A DNA stretch of 64,000 bases from Phycisphaerae bacterium RAS1 (GCA_007859745.1 SMLU01000001.1:248001-312000); one strand, 5' to 3'; shown: positions 25,833 through 34,183, numbered from the stretch's first letter. A program made the numbers and translations. Notes: generated by a model not told the origin, from the letters alone.

Positions 25833-26585
25833 ATGCGACCTCTTCTGGCCATCCCCGTATTCAATGAGCAACTGCACCTTCCGCGCGTACTGGAAGCCGT
25901 CGCGAATTACCCGGTCGACGCGCTCGTCATCGACGACGGCTCGACCGACGCGACGCCTGAGCTGCTGCGAAAACGGCGCGGCATCCACGTGATTACGCAC
26001 CCCGAGAACCGCGGTTACGGCCAGAGTCTGATCGACGCCTTCCACTTCGCCGCCGCCAGGCGCTATCGCTGGATCATCACCATGGACTGCGACGAGCAGC
26101 ACGAGCCGGCCCAGATTCCGGAGTTCCTGGCTGAAATCGAGCGCGACCGGGCCGACGTCATCAGCGGCTCACGCTATCTGCGCGACTTCGCCGGCGATGA
26201 CAGTCCGCCGCGCGACCGCCGCCGCATCAACCAGGCCGTCACCGACCTGCTCGCCCAGATACTCAGCCTGCGCCTGACCGACTCGTTCTGCGGCTTCAAG
26301 GCGCACCGCGTGTCCGCCATGTCGCGCCTGCGGCTCGACGAGCCGGGCTATGCCTTTCCCCTTCAATTCTGGGTGCAGTGCGTCCGCCAGCGGCTGCGCA
26401 TTCGCGAGTGGCCCGTCCGCCGCATCTATCGCGACCTCAGCCGCGAGTTCGGCGGGACGCTGGACGACCCCGCGGCGCGGCTCCAGCACTACCTCGAAGT
26501 GCTGGTGCGCGAGCTGCGGCGCGAACCGGCCGACGCGGGGTGCGGCGAGGATGCGATCCGTTGCGGTTGTCCGCTGGAAACATGA
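25833..26585 (+). CDS. Family 2 glycosyltransferase (dolichyl-phosphate-sugar-synthase-like)
   Basis: Encodes 250 residues. GT-A motifs are IPVFNEQLHLPRVLEA at the N-terminus, ALVIDDGSTDATPELL, and TMDCDEQHEPAQIPEF (DxD metal site near residue 88). No membrane segments follow, so it resembles the soluble type that charges a lipid or transfers a single sugar. It ends in ATGA overlapping the start of the next gene by four bases, so the two are translationally coupled. The acceptor is unknown. Confidence 0.85.
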   Translation: MRPLLAIPVFNEQLHLPRVLEAVANYPVDALVIDDGSTDATPELLRKRRGIHVITHPENRGYGQSLIDAFHFAAARRYRWIITMDCDEQHEPAQIPEFLAEIERDRADVISGSRYLRDFAGDDSPPRDRRRINQAVTDLLAQILSLRLTDSFCGFKAHRVSAMSRLRLDEPGYAFPLQFWVQCVRQRLRIREWPVRRIYRDLSREFGGTLDDPAARLQHYLEVLVRELRREPADAGCGEDAIRCGCPLET

Positions 26586-28126
26586 TCTACGAGCGGCTGG
26601 TCGCGCCGCGCGAGCATCTGGGCCTGCTGATCGAGCCGGACGCGGCGGCGATTCGCGCCGCGCTTCAGTCGCCGCCGCCCGAGCCGCGCGTGATGATTCT
26701 GGACCAGCCGCTGGACGAGCTGCGCGCGTCGCTGCGAAGCCGGCTGGAGCTGGGCGGGCCGGTCGTTCTCACCGGACACCAGGTGGAGTTCTTCCACGCG
26801 GGAGTTTTCGCCAAGAACATCGCCGCGGCGCTGCTGGCGCGGCGCGCCGGCGGCAGCGGCGTTTTTCTGAGCGTCGACGAAGACGTGCCAAAATCCGTTC
26901 GATTGTCGTTGCCGCAGCGCACGGCGGCGGGATTGCGGCGGATCGAGGTCGAGCTGCCGGACGTCGATCCGCGGCTCCCGGCCGAGTCGCAGCCGCCGGC
27001 CAGCCGCGAGCACTGGCTGCAGTTTTTTACGCGCATCGCCTCGATCTACGCGTCGTACGAGAACACGCCGCTGCGCGATTTCTGGACCGCGTGGCTGGCG
27101 GGCGCGGAGCAGCGGATCGCCCTGGTTGACGCATTCGGGCGGGCGCGCGAGGCGGTCGAGCGCAGCCTCGGAGTCTCCCCGCTGCGCGAGCTGCGCGTCT
27201 CGCAGCTAGCGGCGACGCCGGAGTTCCGCGCGTTCGCGGCGCATCTGATGCTGAACGCGAGCGCACTGGCGGCGCACTATAACGCGGCGCTGGAGTCCTA
27301 TCGCCGGCGACATCGCGTGCGCGCGCGGCTGCGGCCGATGCCGCCGCTGCGCGTCGAGGCGGGGCGGGTTGAGCTGCCGTTGTGGCTCAGCCGGCCGGGC
27401 GGGGTCCGGCAACGGCTGCAGGTCGAGCCGCCTGCGGACGCCGCAGTCGTGCTCTATGCCGACGGAGAGGCGGTCGAGCGGCTGCCGGCGTCGTCGCTGG
27501 CCACCGCCGCCGCCGCTGACGACGCGCTGGCGCGGCTCGACGAGCGCGGTTGGCGGCTGCGGCCGCGGGCCCTGGCACTATCCGGATTCGCGCGGGTTGC
27601 GCTGGCCGACCTCTTCATTCACGGCGTCGGCGGCGCGAAGTACGACGAGGTGACCGCAGAATTTCTGCCGGCGTTTCTCGGATGCGACCTGCGGCCGGCA
27701 TGTTGCGTGTCGGCGACGCTGCGTCTTCCGCTGGAGCGCGACTTGCCGCCCGACGCCGCGCTTCGCGGCGCCCGCCGGGAGAGCCGTGACCTGCGATTCA
27801 ACCCGCAGCGATACGTGCGCGGTGCATCGGCGGAACTCCTGGCACGGCGCGAGGCGCTGATTGCGCTGTCGCGCAGCCTTCGCGAGCAGCGCCCGAGCGA
27901 GCGGCCCGCGCGACGGCAGGTCTTCGACGGCATTCGCCGGATCAACAGCGAGATTCTCCGGTGCGATCCCTGGCGGCCGGCGGAGTTGGATCAGCGCGTG
28001 GCGGAGCTGGAGCAGTTGGAGGCGCAGCGGCGGATCGCGCAGGACCGCGAGTACTTTTTTGCGCTGCACCCGCGCGAGCACCTGATCGAGCTGGCTTCGC
28101 GGATCGCGGCGCGCCTGGCGCCGTGA
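26582..28126 (+). CDS. Conserved planctomycete protein, distantly BshC-like
   Basis: Encodes 514 residues. GPVVLTGHQVEFFHAGVFAK near residue 60 recalls the VVTGQQPGLLGGPLY region of BshC, the ligase that adds cysteine to glucosaminyl-malate in bacillithiol synthesis. The later segment LSGFARVALADLFIHGVGGAKYDEV (written here as two overlapping motifs ARVALADLFIHGVGG and GGAKYDEVTAEF) matches my memory of uncharacterised planctomycete proteins. A coiled C-terminus is rich in Arg and Glu. The BshC assignment is a guess; cysteine ligase activity is not shown. It begins inside the stop of the glycosyltransferase gene. Confidence 0.45.
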   Translation: MIYERLVAPREHLGLLIEPDAAAIRAALQSPPPEPRVMILDQPLDELRASLRSRLELGGPVVLTGHQVEFFHAGVFAKNIAAALLARRAGGSGVFLSVDEDVPKSVRLSLPQRTAAGLRRIEVELPDVDPRLPAESQPPASREHWLQFFTRIASIYASYENTPLRDFWTAWLAGAEQRIALVDAFGRAREAVERSLGVSPLRELRVSQLAATPEFRAFAAHLMLNASALAAHYNAALESYRRRHRVRARLRPMPPLRVEAGRVELPLWLSRPGGVRQRLQVEPPADAAVVLYADGEAVERLPASSLATAAAADDALARLDERGWRLRPRALALSGFARVALADLFIHGVGGAKYDEVTAEFLPAFLGCDLRPACCVSATLRLPLERDLPPDAALRGARRESRDLRFNPQRYVRGASAELLARREALIALSRSLREQRPSERPARRQVFDGIRRINSEILRCDPWRPAELDQRVAELEQLEAQRRIAQDREYFFALHPREHLIELASRIAARLAP

Positions 28127-28127
28127 C

Positions 28128-28193
28128 GATCCGAGCCGCGCGCGTAAGCAAGCGGTTGTCAAGCGTCCGCTCCCTCACGGTCGCGGCTCGGAA
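28128..28193. repeat. Palindromic repeat, family D
   Basis: Arms CCGAGCCGCGCGCGTAAGC and complement TCCCTCACGGTCGCGGCTCG. It lies between convergent genes, where it could work as a bidirectional transcription stop, although T-tracts are short. Confidence 0.85.
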
Positions 28194-28211
28194 AAAGCAC
28201 TGGGTTTGTTT

Positions 28212-28874
28212 CTATGCTTCGACGATCTTTTCCCGGATGGCGTAGCGCGCCAGCTCCACGCGGTCGCGCACGCCCAGCTTGCGCAGCAGGCTCGTTCGGT
28301 ATGAATCGGCGGTCTTGTAGCTGACGGTCATGCGCGTCGCCGCCTCGCGCAGCGTCAGCCCGCGCGCCAGCAGCGGCAGCAGTTCGGACTCGCGCCGCGA
28401 GAGCTGCCGATGGGGCGTCGCCGACGCGGCGCGGCCGGGCCGGGCCCCCTCGCTGAAATACTGGCCGCCGCGCAGGATTGCGTCGAACGCCTGCTTCAGC
28501 TCCGCCAGTCCGCCGTCCTTTACGACGTAACCGCTGAGCCGGCAGTCGGACCAGACGCTGAGCGACGCGGGATCGACCGCGGCGCTGAGGACGACGATCC
28601 GCGCATCCGGACGGAGCCGGGGGATCATCTCCACGGAGTCGATCACGTCCGACGTGGCCTGGTCGGCCACCACCAGCACCAGGTCCGGCTTGCGCCGCAT
28701 GGCGTCCCACACGGCCGGCGGTGCGAACCCCGATTCGACCGCTACCGACAACCCCAGTGAGTCGCGCAGCAGAATGCCATACGCCAGGCGATCCAGCGCG
28801 CTGCGCGCCATGAGATAAACGCCTGATGCGGCGTGTGCCTCAGTTGGATTGCCTGCGTGCACTAGCTCGCTCAC
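28212..28874 (-). CDS. LuxR/NarL-type response regulator with degenerate receiver
   Basis: Encodes 220 residues. The C-terminal LuxR helix-turn-helix is clear (LSRRESELLPLLARGLTLRE, then MTVSYKTADSYRTSLLRKL). The receiver keeps the conserved lysine (SGYVVKDGG), but the usual acidic pair near the start is absent and the position of the phospho-acceptor aspartate (PDLVLVVAD) holds valine, with an aspartate two residues later. Phosphorylation-independent control is therefore likely. No histidine kinase is adjacent. Confidence 0.82.
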   Translation of the reverse strand: MSELVHAGNPTEAHAASGVYLMARSALDRLAYGILLRDSLGLSVAVESGFAPPAVWDAMRRKPDLVLVVADQATSDVIDSVEMIPRLRPDARIVVLSAAVDPASLSVWSDCRLSGYVVKDGGLAELKQAFDAILRGGQYFSEGARPGRAASATPHRQLSRRESELLPLLARGLTLREAATRMTVSYKTADSYRTSLLRKLGVRDRVELARYAIREKIVEA

Positions 28875-29181
28875 TCGTCAAACTCCGGCTGCCGCTGTGA
28901 AACCGGCGGCGACGGCCCCGGGCCAAGGGCGTACTTTAGTTCTGTTCGTGGCGATTGATACCGGGCAAATACCCTAGCCTTGCGGTTCACGCCGTTCGGG
29001 TATACCCCACCGGGCGTGACGGGCGCCGCGTACCGGTAGTCGCCTCGGGGCTGTGCGCACGCACATCGCATCAATCCCGCCCGCCGATCGCCCACGAGCG
29101 GTGAAAATCGGCTATAGTCGCCCGCCTTCGCGGTCGGCGGGCAGACAGCCGTTTGCGAGCAGCGCTTGCCAAGGAACGCCA
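28875..29181. other. 307-base intergenic region between divergent genes
   Basis: No gene or palindromic family was recognised here. CTATAGTC near 29109 could be a -10 element for the following plus-strand gene, but no -35 is convincing. The region CGGGTATACCCCACC near 29000 is a short self-complementary stretch. Confidence 0.3.
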
Positions 29182-30303
29182 ATGAACGATGCTCATAAAC
29201 ACCGTCCGCCGGGCCACCCGCGCGGGCACGACGCGCCCAAGGACGCCTCCTACGGCGGCGTGCGGCCCGATGGGCAATTGGCCGACGGCTTCTCCCACAA
29301 TTTCAAGCCGCTTGAACCCATGGACGTTACCAAGGCCGGCACTTTTTCCGACATGCTCTCCGCCATGTCGAAAACGGCGTTCGGCGGGCGAAATCTCGGC
29401 GAGGCGGCGGACGTTCTTTACGAAATGGTCACCGATCCGGACTGCATGGTGGTCGGCACCTTTTCGGGGGCGATGACCATCGCCAAGCAGGGGCTGCTCA
29501 TCACCGAGATGATCGACCAGGGCATGCTGAACGCCATCGTCAGCACCGGCGCGCTCATGTGCCATGGCGTGATCGAGCAGACCGGGCACATGCACTTCCG
29601 CCACGATCCGGCCTGGGACGACGAAAAGCTCTACGAGGCCGGCTACTGCCGCGTGTATGACACGCTGGAGCTGGAAAAAAGCCTCGACGAAGCCGCCGAA
29701 ATCGTCAACCAAGCCCTGGCCTCGATCAAGTTCTCGCATCCGGTCGGCTCGCACGAGCTGCTCAGCTCGATCGGCGGCTACTTGCGGCAGCACTTCCAGG
29801 GCCGCGGCATCCTGCAATCGGCCAGCGCAAAAGGCGTGCCGGTCTATGTCCCGGCCTTGCACGACAGCGAGCTGGGGCTGGATGTCTACTCGTTCAATGC
29901 CATGTCGCCCCATCGCGGTACGACTCCGATCCAGTTCGACCCGATGCGCGAACTCCAGGATTACCTCGATCGCTGCCTGAAGGCCAAGCGGCTCGGCATT
30001 TTCACCATCGGCGGCGGCGTCCCGCGCAACTGGGCTCAGCAGGTCGGCCCCCTGGCCGAGCTGCTGCACCGCCGCAGCGGCGGAAAATTCGGCGGGATGG
30101 TGCGCTTCACGTACGCGCTGCGCATCTGCCCCGAACCGGTGCATTGGGGCGGGCTTTCGGGCTGCACCTATTCGGAAGGCGTGTCGTGGGGCAAGTTCAT
30201 CCCGCCGGAGGAGGGCGGGCGCTTCGCCGAGGTGCACTGCGATGCGACCATCGCGTGGCCAATCCTGGTGCGCGGGGTGCTGGAGAGGATGGGACGGGTG
30301 TAG
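29182..30303 (+). CDS. Deoxyhypusine synthase-family protein
   Basis: Encodes 373 residues. The DHS family pattern is visible: MTIAKQGLLITEMIDQGMLN, VSTGALMCHGVIEQ, IFTIGGGVPRNWAQQV and GLSGCTYSEGVSWGKF, the last holding the active-site lysine (near residue 336) that forms the enzyme-butylamine intermediate. DHS normally transfers the aminobutyl group of spermidine to a lysine of eIF5A/aIF5A, which bacteria lack, so another acceptor such as putrescine (giving homospermidine) is more likely. AAGGAA precedes the ATG. No polyamine genes are adjacent, though a spermidine-synthase-like fusion lies at 45-47.6 kb. Confidence 0.9.
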   Translation: MNDAHKHRPPGHPRGHDAPKDASYGGVRPDGQLADGFSHNFKPLEPMDVTKAGTFSDMLSAMSKTAFGGRNLGEAADVLYEMVTDPDCMVVGTFSGAMTIAKQGLLITEMIDQGMLNAIVSTGALMCHGVIEQTGHMHFRHDPAWDDEKLYEAGYCRVYDTLELEKSLDEAAEIVNQALASIKFSHPVGSHELLSSIGGYLRQHFQGRGILQSASAKGVPVYVPALHDSELGLDVYSFNAMSPHRGTTPIQFDPMRELQDYLDRCLKAKRLGIFTIGGGVPRNWAQQVGPLAELLHRRSGGKFGGMVRFTYALRICPEPVHWGGLSGCTYSEGVSWGKFIPPEEGGRFAEVHCDATIAWPILVRGVLERMGRV

Positions 30304-30334
30304 CGTGTCGCGGCGTCGCGAGCCGCGTAGCCAC

Positions 30335-30443
30335 GTGGGTTGAGCCAGTAGGGTGGGTTGAGCCAGTAGGGTGGGTTGAGCGAAGCGAAACCCACCGCCG
30401 GCGCGCGGAATCGGTGGGTTTCGCTGCGCTCTACCCACCCTAC
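30335..30443. repeat. Palindromic repeat with tandem duplication (GTAGGGTGGGTTGAGC type)
   Basis: GTGGGTTGAGCCAGTAGG is repeated in tandem at the left edge. The element then forms an inverted repeat GGTGGGTTGAGCGAAGCGAA against TTCGCTGCGCTCTACCCACC. It is a variant of family E and lies just before gltX. Confidence 0.85.
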
Positions 30444-30468
30444 CCGGCTCTCCCCATAATCCCGGCCT

Positions 30469-32151
30469 ATGACACAAGTCGTCCGCACCCGCTTCGCCCC
30501 CTCCCCCACCGGCTACCTCCACGTCGGCGGCGCCCGCACCGCGCTTTTCAATTACCTGCTCGCCCGGCGTCTCGGCGGCAAGTTCATCCTCCGCATCGAA
30601 GACACCGACCAGACCCGCAACATCGAACGCGCCGACGCCAAGCTCATGGATGACCTGCGCTGGCTCGGCCTGCAGTGGGACGAAGGCCCGGGCGTCGGCG
30701 GGCCGTGTGAGCACTACCACCAGAGCAAGCGGCTCGATCGCTACCGCGCCGTCGGCCGCGAGCTGATCGCCGCCGGCAACGCCTACTACGCCTTCGAGAC
30801 GCCCGCCGAGCTGGACGCCCTCCGCGAAGCCGCACGCCGCGAGAAGCGGAACTTCCGTTATCCGCGGCCGGCCGGCTTCCCATCCGAGGCGCAGGCTCAG
30901 TCGGCGCGCGACGCCGGCCGCCCGGTCGTGGTGCGCATGAAAGTCCCCGAGCAAGAGTGCATCATCGCCGACCAGATTCTCGGCGACGTGCGCGTGGCTC
31001 CCGGCGAGCTGGACGATTTCGTCATCCTCAAAGCAGACGGCTGGCCCACCTATCACTTCGCCGTGGTCGTGGACGACCAGGACATGCTCGTCACGCACGT
31101 GCTTCGCGGGCAGGAGCACCTGCTCAACAGCGCCCGGCACATGGCCCTCCAGAACGCCCTTGGCTACCGCCGGCCGGTCTACGCCCACCTGCCGATCATC
31201 CAGAACATGGACGGCAGCAAGATGAGCAAGCGCGAGAAGCCGGCGGCCGTCCGGGCGGCGCTCGACGCCGTGCGAAAGCTGGCGGCCGCCGCCGGGCCGG
31301 GACGCGAGGCCGCCGCGGCGAAGCTGGAGGAAGTTCGGACCATCGCCGGCGGCGACGCCGTGCTCGCCGCTTTGGCCGAAGGTGTGTCGCCCGAGCAGGA
31401 CGTGCTGCGGCGGATGGCGGCGGCGCTGCGGGTCGAGCTGCCGGAAATAGAAATTCATGACTTCCGCGTGAGCGGCTACTTGCCCGAGGCGCTGCTGAAC
31501 TTCATCGCCCTGCTGGGCTGGTCGCCGGGAAACGACCTTGAGAGAATGAGCGTCGCCGAAATGTGCGCCCTCTTCGGCCTGGAGCGAATCGGAAAGACCA
31601 ACGCCCGCTTCGACCGGGCCAAGCTGCTGAATTTCAACACCACGGCGGCGGCGGCGGCGACGCCCGAGCGGCGCCTGGCCGGATTGAAGGACTACCTGGC
31701 GGTGAACGACACCAGCCCGCTTCACGGCCTCGACGACGCCGCGCTGTCGAAGCTGCTCGATCTGTGCGCCGGCTTCCGCGTCTTCCGCGACATCGAGGTC
31801 AAATGCGGCGCGATATTCGTCGCCGATGACGCGCTTGAATTCGACATGGACGCCGTCCAGAAGAACCTGCTGAAAGCCGACGCCGCGGGCCTGAAGACGC
31901 TCGCCGAGCTGCGCGATATCCTCGCGACCCAAACCGACTGGTCGGCCGCGGCCCTGGAGCAGACGCTGCGACAATTCGGCGAGCAGCGCGGCCTGGGCCT
32001 GGGCAAAGTCGCCCAGCCGCTGCGCATCGCCGTCACCGGCGGCACGATCAGTCCGCCGATCTTTGACACGCTGGCGCTGCTGGGGAGAGAGCGGGCGATG
32101 GGGCGTGTGGCGCGGGCGGCGGAACAGTTCAGAGCAGCGAGTCGCGAGTAG
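30469..32151 (+). CDS. gltX: Glutamyl-tRNA synthetase with extra segment after KMSK
   Basis: Charges tRNA-Glu. Encodes 560 residues, compared with about 470-490 in most bacteria. The class I signatures are FAPSPTGYLHVGGARTALFN (HIGH-type) and SKMSKREK (KMSK-type, near residue 255). About 75-95 extra residues (alanine-rich, from about residue 260 to 340) separate KMSKR from the usual GYLPEALLNFIALLGW. The C-terminal anticodon-binding part is complete. The last residues and the TAG stop fall in a short repeat (CGCGAGTAGCGAG) that pairs with 32220-32246. Confidence 0.95.
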   Translation: MTQVVRTRFAPSPTGYLHVGGARTALFNYLLARRLGGKFILRIEDTDQTRNIERADAKLMDDLRWLGLQWDEGPGVGGPCEHYHQSKRLDRYRAVGRELIAAGNAYYAFETPAELDALREAARREKRNFRYPRPAGFPSEAQAQSARDAGRPVVVRMKVPEQECIIADQILGDVRVAPGELDDFVILKADGWPTYHFAVVVDDQDMLVTHVLRGQEHLLNSARHMALQNALGYRRPVYAHLPIIQNMDGSKMSKREKPAAVRAALDAVRKLAAAAGPGREAAAAKLEEVRTIAGGDAVLAALAEGVSPEQDVLRRMAAALRVELPEIEIHDFRVSGYLPEALLNFIALLGWSPGNDLERMSVAEMCALFGLERIGKTNARFDRAKLLNFNTTAAAAATPERRLAGLKDYLAVNDTSPLHGLDDAALSKLLDLCAGFRVFRDIEVKCGAIFVADDALEFDMDAVQKNLLKADAAGLKTLAELRDILATQTDWSAAALEQTLRQFGEQRGLGLGKVAQPLRIAVTGGTISPPIFDTLALLGRERAMGRVARAAEQFRAASRE

Positions 32152-32246
32152 CGAGTTGAAGCCAATGCGTCGCATCGTCGCCGCCCTATTAGCCACCAGC
32201 CATTGGCGAGTCTCTATTTCACTCGCTACTCGCTACTCGCTACTCT
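32130..32246. repeat. Inverted pair of CGCTACT 7-base repeats
   Basis: GAGTCGCGAGTAGCGAGTTG (32138-32157) is the complement of the tandem CGCTACT units at 32224-32244. The pair brackets the gltX stop codon and the first 20 or so codons of the next gene. The same 7-base unit is tandem at 37042-37076. Confidence 0.75.
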
Positions 32247-32605
32247 TAACTCTCGCCTCCTGCCGCGCCGGTCTCCACGGCGACTGGCACATGGTCGAGT
32301 GCAACCCCAACCCGCAGGTCTTCTGCATTGACGACGCAGCATTTCACGGCGACGGCACCTACGCCGCGACCACAACCCGCGGCGGTCGGACGCTGCGCGA
32401 GATCGGATCGTACCAGTACAACGGCTTCCGCCTGACGCTGCTGCCACAGGCGGGCGGGGCGTATCGCTACCAGGCGGCGCTGCGGCTCAGCGGGCTGGAG
32501 ATCACCGATAACGAGAAGCGCGTCCTGTTGCAGAAGGGGCGCAACCCGCGGCGCGCGGAAGCTGGAGAGAACGGCGCCGCCCCTGGCGCGGCCCCACACG
32601 AATAG
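32165..32605 (+). CDS. Small lipoprotein of unknown function with repeat-derived signal peptide
   Basis: Encodes 146 residues. A lipobox (LLLTLASC) ends the signal peptide, and most of the hydrophobic region before it (ATRYSLLLT) is the translation of the CGCTACT tandem repeats. The mature part begins RAGLHGDWHMVECNPN and contains TYAATTTRGGRTLREIGSYQ, a lipocalin-like or copper-resistance-like small beta pattern, but no family was recognised. Its start lies 13 bases after gltX stop. The C-terminal 20 residues are low complexity. Confidence 0.55.
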   Translation: MRRIVAALLATSHWRVSISLATRYSLLLTLASCRAGLHGDWHMVECNPNPQVFCIDDAAFHGDGTYAATTTRGGRTLREIGSYQYNGFRLTLLPQAGGAYRYQAALRLSGLEITDNEKRVLLQKGRNPRRAEAGENGAAPGAAPHE

Positions 32606-32649
32606 CACCCCTGTGTCCGCACAAGGGCCGCGTCGCGCACTCTGTTTCT

Positions 32650-32698
32650 GGGAACATCGGCGTCTCGCCGGTGCTCCGGCGGGACGCCGATGCTCCCC
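32650..32698. repeat. Palindromic repeat, family B
   Basis: Arms GGGAACATCGGCGTCTCGCC and complement GGGACGCCGATGCTCCCC with a very short loop. It lies in the 201-base gap before the next plus-strand gene; the rest of that gap shows no gene. Confidence 0.85.
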
Positions 32699-32806
32699 AC
32701 GGAAAAACCGAATCTCCCGCTCCCGGAACTTCCGCGCACCTCCGGCGTCCAACTCTCCGCCGGGGTCGTCGCCCCGCCGCCCGATTCCCCACCAGGAGAG
32801 TGAGCC

Positions 32807-33604
32807 ATGCTTCGCGCAACGCCCGCCGCCGTGCTGCTGATCGCGTTGCTGCACCTCGCCGTGCCTGCTGCCGCCCTGGCCCAGTCTCCCCTTCGCTCGC
32901 CGCTGCGCCCGCCGACGGCGCGCGTGCCCGAGACGCGGGCTCTGCTGAACCAGAAAATGATCGATGTGAGCTTCGGCGATGCCTCGCTCGAAGCGGCGAT
33001 CGACTGGCTCCGCAGCGCGACCGGCGCCGACTTCGTCGTTCGCTGGCAACCGCTCGAAGACGCCGGCGTTCGCCGCGACACGGCCGTATCGCTGAACGTG
33101 CGTAACCTGCCGCTCTCGCAGGTGCTCTGGCTGCTGTTGACGGAAGCCGGCGGGCCTGACGTGCGGCTGGCATATCGTGCGTCGGGACGGCTGATCCTCA
33201 TCTCGACGGAAGAAGACTTGGACCGCGAAATGGTGACGCGCGTCTATGACGTGTCCGACCTGCTCTTCGCCGCGCCCAGATTTCGCAATGCGGCGCAGAT
33301 CGACCCGACGCAGGCGCTTCAGGCGGCGACGCAATCCGGACAGTCCCGCCCGGGGAGTTCCGGGGGTTCGTCTTCCGGCGGGGCGATTTTCAATGCCGGC
33401 CGCGGGGCGGAGGAGGGCGACGACGCCGCCCGCGACGACCGGGCCGAGCTGGTCGCCCTGATCCGGCAGGTCATCGAGCCGGAGTCCTGGGCCGACGGCA
33501 ACGCCGGCGGGCGGGGGACAATCGTCGCCTTCCGCGACGCGCTCGTGATTCGCAGCACGCTGCGGGTTCATCAGCAGATCGGCGGATTTTTGGGCGACGA
33601 GTGA
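32807..33604 (+). CDS. Secreted protein with secretin/STN-like N-terminal domain
   Basis: Encodes 265 residues. A signal peptide (AVLLIALLHLAVPAAALA) is followed by KMIDVSFGDASLEAAIDWLR and LSQVLWLLLTEAG, which look like a secretin/TonB short N-terminal domain (beta-alpha-beta unit). A glycine/serine-rich linker near residue 180 separates this from a second small alpha/beta segment (IRQVIEPESWADGNAGGRGT). Proteins of this pattern are common in Planctomycetes; they may bind other envelope proteins. GGAGAGTGAGCC precedes the ATG. No catalytic residues were seen. Confidence 0.6.
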   Translation: MLRATPAAVLLIALLHLAVPAAALAQSPLRSPLRPPTARVPETRALLNQKMIDVSFGDASLEAAIDWLRSATGADFVVRWQPLEDAGVRRDTAVSLNVRNLPLSQVLWLLLTEAGGPDVRLAYRASGRLILISTEEDLDREMVTRVYDVSDLLFAAPRFRNAAQIDPTQALQAATQSGQSRPGSSGGSSSGGAIFNAGRGAEEGDDAARDDRAELVALIRQVIEPESWADGNAGGRGTIVAFRDALVIRSTLRVHQQIGGFLGDE

Positions 33605-33699
33605 GGCGCGATGCGCGGGGAGTGCGGCCCCTGACCCGCCCCCGACGGGCGAGCCCGGGTTTCTGGACATACTCACCGCGCACGGCCAACCCACCGGTA

Positions 33700-33727
33700 T
33701 TGCCGCAAGTCGGGAATCTGGTACACT
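33700..33727 (+). promoter_or_regulatory. Sigma-70-type promoter for the small basic protein gene
   Basis: TTGCCG at 33700-33705 and TACACT at 33722-33727 are separated by 16 bases. The ATG at 33756 is 28 bases after the -10 element, with GGAGG at 33743-33747. The arrangement is one of the cleanest in the window. Confidence 0.6.
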
Positions 33728-33755
33728 GCGTGGCTTACGTCGTGGAGGCCGAGTA

Positions 33756-34022
33756 ATGTCGATGGACCGTTCGCTTCGGTTGAAAACCTCGCTGGCCCGG
33801 CACCGGAACGTGCTCAGCCGCGCGGAGCGCGTGCTCCTGCTCCAGGAACAGGAGAAATGGCGCAACGACATGAGCCCGCTGGGCATGCCCAAGGTCGGAA
33901 ACCGAAAGGTCCGCGCCGCAGCCAAAAAGAAAGAAGAGAAGGCCGAGGAGGGAGCGGCGGCGGCCCCAGGCGCAGCAGCCCCTGCGGCGGCGGCGGCGCC
34001 GGCCCCGGCCGGCAAGAAGTAG
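33756..34022 (+). CDS. Small basic protein of the PVC superphylum (TIGR04137-like)
   Basis: Encodes 88 residues. The first 52 match the pattern I know for a protein shared by Planctomycetes, Verrucomicrobia and Chlamydiae: MSMDRSLRLKTSLARHRNVL, then SRAERVLLLQEQEKW, and LGMPKVGNRKVRA. The tail is Lys/Glu then Ala/Pro-rich and looks like a lineage-specific extension. The family has been proposed to act with ribosomes or RNA, but its exact role is not settled. A good promoter and Shine-Dalgarno sequence suggest strong expression. It is a useful taxonomic marker for this window. Confidence 0.88.
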   Translation: MSMDRSLRLKTSLARHRNVLSRAERVLLLQEQEKWRNDMSPLGMPKVGNRKVRAAAKKKEEKAEEGAAAAPGAAAPAAAAAPAPAGKK

Positions 34023-34118
34023 CACGGCGACGCCGCGGCGAGGGCACGACCGCGCCGTGCCGCCGCGACGGGCAGTCGGAACGCGAAGCGCAAGCGAGCG
34101 CGACGGGAGTAGTTTCTT

Positions 34119-34183
34119 ATGGTGGGCCGTGCCCACCTTCGTTGGCCAGCCGCGCGCAAGAGCGGTGGGCACGACCCACCCCA
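34119..34183. repeat. Palindromic repeat, family E
   Basis: TGGTGGGCCGTGCCCACC pairs with GGTGGGCACGACCCACC. The element lies between convergent genes; the same element is translated inside polA. Confidence 0.85.

Noticed and set aside
29071-32196. Minus-strand frame of 1041 codons opposite the DHS-family gene and gltX
   Set aside because: Both plus-strand genes carry clear catalytic motifs; the antisense frame does not.
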